Positions 1-4,138 of a stretch of 5,134 nucleotides of DNA are shown here, in pieces. The position numbers and the translations under genes were made by a program. The first letter of the stretch is position 1. Each line of letters begins with the position of its first letter. The notes under the pieces are model-generated. The model saw nothing but the letters and a program-made list of their open reading frames with translations. It was not told the origin of the DNA and did no database searches. The DNA lies in the NCBI GenBank assembly GCA_024280785.1, contig JAJRPK010000408.1, positions 1-5,134 on the forward strand, written 5' to 3'. Source of the DNA: Gammaproteobacteria bacterium (lineage in GTDB: Bacteria; Pseudomonadota; Gammaproteobacteria; Pseudomonadales; UBA7434).

Positions 1-3
1 AAA

Positions 4-120
4 AATAAGAGACACCCATTAAAATCCTCCCCAGTCGGAGTTTAAAAGACCAAAAGACAAAGACACTGGGATAGCGCGCAAAACAAGGTTTCTGAATGTT
101 GTGGGGCTTCGTTTATAAAA
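4..120. repeat. 117-bp direct repeat, copy 1
   Basis: This block recurs at 178-294 at a constant offset of 174 bases, with only two differences (84 C versus 258 T; 106 G versus 280 A). It opens with GACACCCATTAA at 11-22, followed by a small CTCC/GGAG stem and the block GTCGGA at 34-39. No open reading frame fills it. The same opening blocks occur in the same order at the left end of the transposase unit (939 onward). It is therefore probably a non-autonomous relative of that element rather than a gene, but this is inference. The left boundary may extend beyond the window. Confidence 0.9.
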
Positions 121-154
121 AACAGTAGACACCCACAAAACAGTAGACACCCAT
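119..154. repeat. 18-bp tandem repeat with TAGACACCCA motif
   Basis: Two adjacent 18-bp units (119-136 and 137-154) read AAAACAGTAGACACCCA followed by C or T, 17 of 18 identical. Each holds the GACACCCA core that recurs around the transposase gene. They sit exactly between the two 117-bp repeats. Both are preceded by GTAG, the tetranucleotide known to flank REP hairpins recognised by RAYT transposases. That match could be chance, because the other motif copies lack it. Confidence 0.8.
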
Positions 155-177
155 AAAATGAAATAATAAGAAAAAAT

Positions 178-294
178 AATAAGAGACACCCATTAAAATC
201 CTCCCCAGTCGGAGTTTAAAAGACCAAAAGACAAAGACACTGGGATAGCGCGCAAAATAAGGTTTCTGAATGTTGTGGGACTTCGTTTATAAAA
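178..294. repeat. 117-bp direct repeat, copy 2
   Basis: This is the second copy of the block at 4-120, with 115 of 117 positions identical and the same orientation. It starts just before GAGACACCCATTAA (183-196) and ends at TTTATAAAA (286-294), where the two copies diverge abruptly. Such similarity in non-coding DNA indicates a recent duplication or two recent insertions of the same element. Confidence 0.9.
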
Positions 295-440
295 TGCCCC
301 TCTCATTGGTCGAAAGACATATATATCTCAAACGTAAAACGGCTGGATTTCTCCTTTAAAGAAAAGGCAGCGGCTTTTTAATAGTGGCGAGAGGAACGAT
401 GTATATCGATAAGAGTATTCTTGTAGATACACGAATGTAT
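295..440. other. Gene-poor stretch, no recognisable gene
   Basis: No long open reading frame is present on either strand. A small dyad CGAT/ATCG occurs at 397-408, and a weak CCTT/AAGG stem at 353-367 is followed by CAGCGGC and five T residues. A possible 16-codon reading frame begins at 399 and is listed separately. I see no tRNA or known RNA family here. Confidence 0.5.
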
Positions 441-449
441 AGGCCATGA
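399..449 (+). CDS. Possible 16-residue small ORF or leader peptide
   Basis: An ATG at 399 follows GAGAGG (389-394) at a spacing compatible with ribosome binding. It opens a frame MYIDKSILVDTRMYRP that stops at TGA 447-449. The stop lies inside the left arm of the 441-478 inverted repeat, an arrangement reminiscent of a leader peptide or a small gene with its own terminator. I do not recognise the peptide. A frame this short arises easily by chance, and no codon-level evidence supports it. It could also be a remnant of a gene disrupted by the repeats. Confidence 0.2.
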   Translation: MYIDKSILVDTRMYRP

Positions 450-478
450 TATAGTATTTGATTTATATATCATGGCCT
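441..478. promoter_or_regulatory. Perfect 13-bp inverted repeat upstream of dgkA
   Basis: AGGCCATGATATA (441-453) is perfectly complementary to TATATCATGGCCT (466-478) around a 12-base loop. The trailing TCTATATTTT is T-rich, so on the plus strand it could terminate a short upstream transcript. It equally overlaps a candidate dgkA promoter whose -35 lies in the loop, so it could be an operator. The sequence does not decide between these roles. Confidence 0.55.
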
Positions 479-486
479 TCTATATT
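458..486 (+). promoter_or_regulatory. Candidate sigma-70 promoter for dgkA
   Basis: TTGATT (458-463, four of six to TTGACA) and TATATT (481-486, five of six to TATAAT) are separated by exactly 17 bases. Transcription would begin near 493 and give a leader of about 65 bases before dgkA. The spacer contains the right arm of the 441-478 inverted repeat. The region is AT-rich, so a chance match is possible. Confidence 0.45.
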
Positions 487-557
487 TTAAAGGGTCATTC
501 TCTGGCGTGAATTCATTTTTATTTTTTAGCCTTTGATTGAGCCATGGAGCAAACGAA

Positions 558-926
558 TTGAAACCAGGAAAGACAGGCATTGTTAGAATTATGGATGCCA
601 CAAAATATTCATATTCAGGGTTAGTTGCTGTCTGGCGTTATGAAGCCGCTTTTAGGCAAGAAATTATGTTGTCTATGATACTTATCCCTCTAGCCTGTTG
701 GTTCGGCCGCGGGGCTGTAGAAATAGTTTTGCTAGTAGGAAGTTGCATTTTAGTATTGTTGATAGAAGTTTTAAATTCAGCGGTGGAAGCCGTTGTTGAT
801 AGAGTGGGTTCAGAATTTCATGAATTGTCGGGGCGCGCTAAAGATCTTGGCTCTTTGGCAGTTCTAATCTCATTAGTTAATGTCGTTTTTGTTTGGGGGA
901 TGATACTAGGCTCACGTTTATGCTAG
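558..926 (+). CDS. dgkA: Diacylglycerol kinase (prokaryotic integral-membrane type)
   Basis: DgkA phosphorylates diacylglycerol to phosphatidic acid with MgATP in the inner membrane, recycling lipid released by membrane-derived oligosaccharide or lipopolysaccharide modification. From the TTG at 558 the protein has 122 residues, the same as E. coli DgkA. It keeps the family signature: E29-A-A-F-R-Q-E, then E70-V-L-N73-S-A-V-E77 with the catalytic base and metal-binding glutamates, then H-E-L-S-G-R-A-K95-D96. Three membrane helices are visible at roughly 36-50, 53-72 and 98-118. The start was chosen because GGAG (546-549) lies eight bases upstream of TTG 558 and the resulting MKPGKTGI matches the family N-terminus. 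An earlier in-frame TTG at 537 follows a stop codon directly and has no ribosome-binding site. The gene stands alone. A repeat motif begins ten bases after its stop, so its native downstream region has probably been displaced. No intrinsic terminator is evident. Confidence 0.96.
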   Translation: MKPGKTGIVRIMDATKYSYSGLVAVWRYEAAFRQEIMLSMILIPLACWFGRGAVEIVLLVGSCILVLLIEVLNSAVEAVVDRVGSEFHELSGRAKDLGSLAVLISLVNVVFVWGMILGSRLC

Positions 927-938
927 AAAAATATACTA

Positions 939-947
939 GACACCCAT
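939..947 (+). repeat. GACACCCAT motif, left edge of transposase unit
   Basis: This is the copy of the shared motif that lies just after dgkA, in context ACTAGACACCCATTAATT. It is followed 24 bases from its start by GTCGGA (963-968), the same arrangement (23 bases) as in the 117-bp repeats. Confidence 0.8.
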
Positions 948-993
948 TAATTCTTTTTTTTGGTCGGATTACAAGCACATCTCCATTTGCCGA

Positions 994-1009
994 GGGGCCT
1001 TGAAACCCC
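994..1009. other. GGGG/CCCC hairpin in left subterminal region
   Basis: GGGG (994-997) pairs with CCCC (1006-1009) around CCTTGAAA. It lies between the transposase stop codon and the left motif. It may be a subterminal recognition hairpin of the element. As a terminator for the minus-strand transposase gene it lacks a T tract on the correct side. Confidence 0.4.
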
Positions 1010-1075
1010 GAACGTAAAGTACGCCGAATCTTTTCCTGAATGGGAATAACGACTCTTTTTTATTAGATATTAAAG

Positions 1076-2056
1076 CTAAGTCGGAAAGGCTTTTTCACAG
1101 TTCCGAATACCATGAGCCCACTGCTGGCCTATTCGATTGCAGGCTTTTTTTACTTGAAAGGCTGAGCCAACAAACGATTTAAACCGGCTCTCAAAATGCT
1201 GAGTCATCCATCGCCATTCTTTGGGGTCAATATCGAGTCGCTCTAATATGGGGGGTGTCGATGCGTTGATATGGCCCCGTTTATCGTCTCGAATTATTCG
1301 CCCTGTCCAGTCGACCAGCTCCACATAGTCTTGCAGCAGGAAGGGAAGCCCTTTTGGCATGTCCTCGCGAGGATTTCCAACAAAGGGAATGAGTGTATCT
1401 TCTGGCGGTTCTTTCTCCACTAACGATTGAATACGTTGTTCAATCGATGTGTATTCAGATTGCTCTGGAGTAGCGGCTATGCCCGCCCTAATCGGGTTTA
1501 AATCAACATAGGCTAAGCAGGTAATAAGGGCTTTTTCATCGAGTAATGCCTGACTTTTAAATCGCCCCTCCCAAAATCGTCCTGTGCAGCTGTCTTCCTT
1601 ATTAGCCTTGCGGGCGATCCCTTCGTTCAGTATTCGCATAAACCAGGAAATATCCGTTAACCGCAGACGACGGACGTGAATCCATTGATCTAAAACAAGT
1701 TGTTCGGCGGCCGACAGAATGTTTCCGGATACAAAGCGTTGGCTTAATGCCGTGCCTTTAAAAAGCCGATGCCATCGAGTCACGACCTCGAGAGAGTCCC
1801 ACTTCATAGCTGCTGGGGCATCGATATGCAGCACAACATGGTAATGGTTATGCATCACCGCGTAGGCACAAAGATCGATGGCAAAAAGTTCGCCGAGTTC
1901 AAGTAAATGATCTTTAATCCATTGGCGTCGGTGTTCAAATGAAACACTGGATATCGGATCTTTACCGCATAAAAAAGCACGCCGGACACAACGAGAAACA
2001 CAATGATAATAAGGGGTAGATTCTAACGAGATGAGCGACTTTCTTGGTCTGGGCAT
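1076..2056 (-). CDS. RAYT-like Y1 (IS200-type HUH) transposase
   Basis: This is a predicted single-strand DNA transposase of the Y1 superfamily, related to the REP-associated tyrosine transposases. The protein has 326 residues. The N-terminal core carries the metal-binding HUH motif in M-H-N-H71-Y-H73-V-V-L, a conserved F-W-E-G-R-F block at 161-166, and A-Y183-V-D-L-N-P-I-R-A-G. In that last block Y183 aligns with the nucleophilic tyrosine of E. coli RAYT (D-Y-I-Y-I-N-P-V). About 130 further residues follow the core, so it is roughly twice the length of typical short RAYTs. I do not recognise a domain in this tail. ATG 2056 was chosen because GGAG lies five bases upstream; the GTG at 2059 sits too close to it. 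The reading frame is intact, so the element may be active. It lies alone between inverted motif copies. Known RAYTs act on short repeat hairpins scattered in the genome, which suggests the surrounding GACACCCAT repeats as substrates; this is inference. Confidence 0.9.
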   Translation of the reverse strand: MPRPRKSLISLESTPYYHCVSRCVRRAFLCGKDPISSVSFEHRRQWIKDHLLELGELFAIDLCAYAVMHNHYHVVLHIDAPAAMKWDSLEVVTRWHRLFKGTALSQRFVSGNILSAAEQLVLDQWIHVRRLRLTDISWFMRILNEGIARKANKEDSCTGRFWEGRFKSQALLDEKALITCLAYVDLNPIRAGIAATPEQSEYTSIEQRIQSLVEKEPPEDTLIPFVGNPREDMPKGLPFLLQDYVELVDWTGRIIRDDKRGHINASTPPILERLDIDPKEWRWMTQHFESRFKSFVGSAFQVKKACNRIGQQWAHGIRNCEKAFPT

Positions 2057-2090
2057 CACAACTCCGTTTGTGAATGAAAAGATGGATTAA

Positions 2091-2117
2091 TTTATAAAAA
2101 CGGCAATAGATTGTCAA
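2091..2117 (-). promoter_or_regulatory. Promoter of the transposase gene
   Basis: On the minus strand a perfect TTGACA (2117-2112) is followed after 15 bases by TATAAA (2096-2091) or after 17 bases by TAAATT (2094-2089). Transcription would begin near 2083, about 27 bases before the start codon. The -35 lies within the 37-bp tandem repeat and inside an 11-bp dyad GATTG-T-CAATC (2109-2119). Confidence 0.6.
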
Positions 2118-2182
2118 TCAATAGATGGGTGTCCACTATCAACTAGATTGTCAATCAATAGATGGGTGTCCACTATCAACTA
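2107..2182. repeat. 37-bp tandem repeat with inverted GACACCCAT motif
   Basis: Two identical 37-bp units (2107-2143 and 2144-2180) lie end to end, plus two bases of a third. Each contains the dyad GATTGTCAATC and then ATAGATGGGTGTCCACTAT, the inverted motif core within short ATAG/CTAT arms. The duplication also copies the TTGACA used as the likely -35 of the transposase promoter. Confidence 0.95.
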
Positions 2183-2184
2183 TC

Positions 2185-2215
2185 AAAAAAAACGATTTGT
2201 GGAAAGCGCAATCGT
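2185..2215 (-). terminator. Intrinsic terminator of the symE-like gene
   Basis: On the minus strand, eight bases beyond the symE stop, ACGATT (2215-2210) pairs with AATCGT (2197-2192) around a 12-base loop. It runs directly into a tract of eight T (2192-2185, overlapping the stem base). The stem is short but the T tract is strong, and the position fits. The end of the 37-bp repeat lies only a few bases beyond, so the mobile unit stops just short of the toxin gene's transcript. Confidence 0.6.
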
Positions 2216-2222
2216 ACGTTAC

Positions 2223-2540
2223 TTAGGGTCTCACATTGCCAGGTTTTTCAACAGTCAACAATATCGTACCCTCATAAACCTCCACGCAATAGTCTACTCC
2301 CACAGAAAACCCTGCTTTATCTAACCACTGACCTTTTAGCTGAATGTTAGGTATGGGAGCAGCCGCATTTTTGGATTCTTTTTTTACTACCCCCGCTTTA
2401 ATTTGTTGAAACTTTGAATAGCGACTAGGTGGTTCTTTAAGAAGCCAAAGGGTTTTTGGCTTTAAATAATGATTGGCAAAAAAAATACTGGAATAGGGCC
2501 GTTGGCTCGATTCCATGTAAAGAGAGTAATGAATTGACAT
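2223..2540 (-). CDS. symE: SymE-family (type I toxin) protein
   Basis: The C-terminal half (about residues 62-97) matches the SymE toxin domain. I-P-N-I-Q-L-K-G-Q-W-L-D-K-A-G-F aligns with R-I-P-A-I-T-L-K-G-Q-W-L-E-A-A-G-F of E. coli SymE, followed by a V-E-V-Y-E-G-T-I-L-L-T strand. In E. coli, SymE is an SOS-induced protein with an AbrB-like fold that harms translation and RNA metabolism and is held in check by the antisense RNA SymR. This protein has 105 residues. Unlike E. coli SymE it has a longer, basic and aromatic N-terminal segment and ends right after the domain. ATG 2540 was chosen because AAGGCGGAG lies seven bases upstream; an ATG at 2564 has no ribosome-binding site. A LexA box 129 bases upstream and a terminator just downstream make it a self-contained SOS unit. 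No convincing SymR promoter was found. Confidence 0.82.
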   Translation of the reverse strand: MSIHYSLYMESSQRPYSSIFFANHYLKPKTLWLLKEPPSRYSKFQQIKAGVVKKESKNAAAPIPNIQLKGQWLDKAGFSVGVDYCVEVYEGTILLTVEKPGNVRP

Positions 2541-2560
2541 AGTTAGACTCCGCCTTAATG

Positions 2561-2577
2561 CCATATTAAAGATATGG
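2561..2577. promoter_or_regulatory. Small hairpin in the symE leader
   Basis: CCATAT (2561-2566) pairs with ATATGG (2572-2577) around TAAAG. In the symE messenger it sits about ten bases before the ribosome-binding site. It could influence translation or simply be chance in AT-rich DNA. Confidence 0.3.
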
Positions 2578-2657
2578 TTTAGATGCTAAATACAGGCTCG
2601 ATAATCGTCAGATTAACCTAATTAAATAGTTAGCCGTGCTTAGGAAGCTGGGGGATA

Positions 2658-2663
2658 ATCATA
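2658..2663 (-). promoter_or_regulatory. Candidate -10 element of symE
   Basis: TATGAT on the minus strand (five of six to TATAAT) lies six bases downstream of the LexA box. The -35 would fall inside the box, so bound LexA would block the polymerase. No good -35 match is visible there. Transcription would start near 2651, giving a leader of about 110 bases. Confidence 0.45.
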
Positions 2664-2669
2664 TACCTA

Positions 2670-2689
2670 TACTGTATAAATAAACAGTA
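2670..2689 (-). promoter_or_regulatory. LexA (SOS) box upstream of symE
   Basis: TACTGTATAAATAAACAGTA matches the enterobacterial LexA consensus TACTG(TA)5CAGTA at 18 of 20 positions, including the obligatory CTGT-N8-ACAG. The only gene it can serve is the minus-strand symE, because no plus-strand gene follows. E. coli symE is likewise LexA-controlled, which strengthens both calls. Confidence 0.85.
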
Positions 2690-2727
2690 TTAAATTTTTT
2701 AATCGAGGATGACAATCCGCAATCGCA

Positions 2728-2743
2728 ACCAATATTTATTGGT
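2728..2743. other. 16-bp palindrome ACCAATATTTATTGGT
   Basis: This is a perfect inverted repeat with seven-base arms around TT, lying 38 bases beyond the LexA box. The short centre suits a protein-binding site better than an RNA hairpin. No partner gene is evident. Confidence 0.35.
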
Positions 2744-2785
2744 GCTATCAATTATATAAAATATTATTAGGATTTATTTACGCGA

Positions 2786-2816
2786 AAACTACCGTTCTAA
2801 AATAGCGCGGTAGTTT
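2786..2816 (-). terminator. Intrinsic terminator of the DapB-like gene
   Basis: On the minus strand AAACTACCG (2816-2808) pairs with CGGTAGTTT (2794-2786) around a 13-base loop, with T residues closing the second arm (TTTT to 2785). It begins 21 bases after the stop codon. The hairpin separates this gene from symE. Confidence 0.7.
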
Positions 2817-2837
2817 ATTGGGTGTGAGATTAATTCG

Positions 2838-3887
2838 CTAAACAGTAACAAACCCCGCTGCGGGGGTTAACGGTAAGTCAGGGTAGCTATGGATACCCGA
2901 CGACGCCTGACATATTGCCGGAATAGCATTAACAGCCGGCAAGCCAGTTATCACCATACCCAACTGCATGTAATCTTTAAGGCTATGAGCAACAAAGTCT
3001 CGTGGAGGGAGAATTTCTGTGCGAATTTTCAGCGTAGGAAAGCCCTGAATCTCCAACAAATAAGCGTGCTCAATCTTCCAGGACTCATCGACACTGCCCA
3101 TTTTCCATTTAAAACCGATATCCAGAATTATTTTATCGTTGACTATGCCGTGCCAACGTCCGGCAACTCCAGCCACGTGTCCTTTGCGGATTTTCATAAA
3201 GCCTAAATCACAGTCTTTAGTTGACGGTGCAAATTCACTGTGGAACTCCACCCGGTCTAAAGTGAATTTTAAGGCTTCTGCCATCATGTACAAACTTTCG
3301 GCAAAGACTAAGGACCCATCTCTGACCATATCGCTAAGGCCGGGCGCGTCCATCGGGCTATCAAAGCCCACGCTTCGTTGAGTTTCTTCCGAGGCGTAAC
3401 CCGAGGCATCCTGCGATTCGGTAATAATAATTTTATCGACTCGATTGCAAGCAGCAGTAGCCGCCAGTGTCATCATATTACTGAACCCGGGGTGCATGCC
3501 TGTACCCATGATGGCGCTATTGCCCGTATTACAGGCCGCGATAATCTTTTCTCGCTTATCGTCGCCCAGATAGACTTGGCCAGTAATGAAATGTGCAGTG
3601 GTCACAATATTGATGCCTGCCGATAGCAATGTGCACAGTTGGTCAACGTCTGGCCACAGCGGGGTATAACAGACGCAATCAGGTTTTAGTGCCAACACAT
3701 CGTCAATTGAATTAGTAGTGCGGATACCTGTCGCATCGCACTCTAGTAATTGGCCTACGTCTAAACCTGATTTTTCAGGGCTCCACGCGTAGCAGCCAAC
3801 GAGTTCTAGATGAGGGTTTTTAAGGATAGCCAGCGCAGTTTGCGTGCCAACGTTTCCGGTATTCCACTGGACAACTCGATAGGTCAT
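2838..3887 (-). CDS. DapB-like NAD(P)-dependent oxidoreductase (2,4-diaminopentanoate dehydrogenase-like)
   Basis: This is a soluble Rossmann-fold oxidoreductase of 349 residues. The N-terminus R-V-V-Q-W-N9-T-G-N-V-G14 is the dinucleotide-binding loop typical of the dihydrodipicolinate reductase-like family. The conserved T-T-A-H-F-I-T-G (96-103) and G-T-G-M-H-P-G-F (128-135) blocks follow, and then a C-terminal domain like that of 2,4-diaminopentanoate dehydrogenase, ending in L-P-A-V-N-A-I-P and D-L-P-L-T. True DapB is about 270 residues and has a catalytic H-H-x-x-K-x-D-x-P-S-G-T motif. That motif is missing here, so a lysine-biosynthesis role is unlikely. Similar proteins, often labelled dihydrodipicolinate reductase, are abundant in mycobacteria and in some marine gammaproteobacteria. 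The substrate is unknown to me. ATG 3887 was chosen over TTG 3893 because MTYRVVQW is the usual family start and AAAGAG precedes it by eight bases. It is monocistronic, with its own terminator. Confidence 0.85.
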   Translation of the reverse strand: MTYRVVQWNTGNVGTQTALAILKNPHLELVGCYAWSPEKSGLDVGQLLECDATGIRTTNSIDDVLALKPDCVCYTPLWPDVDQLCTLLSAGINIVTTAHFITGQVYLGDDKREKIIAACNTGNSAIMGTGMHPGFSNMMTLAATAACNRVDKIIITESQDASGYASEETQRSVGFDSPMDAPGLSDMVRDGSLVFAESLYMMAEALKFTLDRVEFHSEFAPSTKDCDLGFMKIRKGHVAGVAGRWHGIVNDKIILDIGFKWKMGSVDESWKIEHAYLLEIQGFPTLKIRTEILPPRDFVAHSLKDYMQLGMVITGLPAVNAIPAICQASSGIHSYPDLPLTPAAGFVTV

Positions 3888-4138
3888 AGTCAATCTCTTT
3901 GATTTATTTCTGATAGCTGGAAGTGAATTGCTGCGAAGTAATCTGCCACTGTTACAACATTTACATTAGCTACTTTTATGAATAATTAAATACATTCGGC
4001 AGCTTATTCTAAATCCGCTCGGTCAGTGATCCAAGCACCCAGACTAACCATTCTGTCATGATTAGTCTGGGGTTTGATGTTATTGAACTTGATTGTCAGG
4101 GTTGTTCGCCGGCACTAAGTGTTAATAGAAGAGCGGGA
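3888..4138. other. Intergenic region upstream of the DapB-like gene
   Basis: This region should hold the promoter of the DapB-like gene, but no pair of elements with good consensus and spacing stands out. The only strong structure is the hairpin at 4038-4071. No gene or RNA is recognisable. Confidence 0.6.
4038..4071 (-). terminator. Hairpin, possible terminator of the DUF3604 gene
   Basis: CCCAGACTAA (4038-4047) is perfectly complementary to TTAGTCTGGG (4062-4071) around a 14-base loop. It begins 67 bases beyond the stop of the DUF3604 gene on the minus strand. The stem is strong, but neither strand has a proper T tract after it. It may act as a processing or stabilising hairpin instead. 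Confidence 0.45.

Larger units (their letters stand above)
937..2182. mobile_element. Transposase unit bounded by inverted GACACCCAT motifs
   Basis: TAGACACCCAT at 937-947 faces inverted copies ATGGGTGTC at 2125-2133 and 2162-2170, and the only gene between them is a Y1 transposase on the minus strand. The left non-coding end (948-1075) holds a run of eight T (954-961), a GGGG/CCCC stem (994-1009), a CGTA/TACG dyad (1013-1023) and a TTCC/GGAA stem (1033-1046). Such subterminal hairpins are what HUH transposases recognise in known families. No target-site duplication is visible, as expected for this mechanism. The exact boundaries are uncertain; they are set here by the motifs. Confidence 0.6.
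2581..2837. other. Intergenic region between symE and the DapB-like gene
   Basis: This AT-rich stretch holds the symE promoter with its LexA box (2658-2689), a 16-bp palindrome (2728-2743) and the terminator of the DapB-like gene (2786-2816). No further gene is visible on either strand. Confidence 0.7.

Noticed and set aside
119..193. CRISPR-like array from the repeated GACACCCA motifs
   Set aside because: The repeats are too short, spacing is irregular, there are no unique spacers of constant length and no cas genes.
353..380. Intrinsic terminator at the weak stem followed by T residues
   Set aside because: The stem is only four base pairs before the CAGCGGC segment and needs a large bulge to extend, so it is not convincing.
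537..557. Upstream TTG 537 as start of dgkA
   Set aside because: It follows a stop codon directly and has no ribosome-binding site, whereas TTG 558 has GGAG at eight bases and gives the family's usual N-terminus and exact 122-residue length.
937..2182. Classical DDE insertion sequence with terminal inverted repeats
   Set aside because: The transposase carries HUH and tyrosine motifs instead of DDE, and no target-site duplication is visible; the inverted motifs are short and imperfect.
2162..2350. Plus-strand 62-residue frame
   Set aside because: It begins inside the 37-bp repeat and runs antisense to symE and its terminator; no ribosome site and no recognisable protein.
2541..2564. ATG 2564 as start of symE
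   Set aside because: No ribosome-binding site precedes it; the strong AAGGCGGAG lies between it and ATG 2540, which fits that site.
2889..3626. Three plus-strand frames opposite the DapB-like gene
   Set aside because: They lie wholly antisense to a clear protein-coding gene and resemble nothing.
3888..3893. TTG 3893 as start of the DapB-like gene
   Set aside because: The ATG six bases later gives the family-typical MTYRVVQW start and better spacing to AAAGAG.
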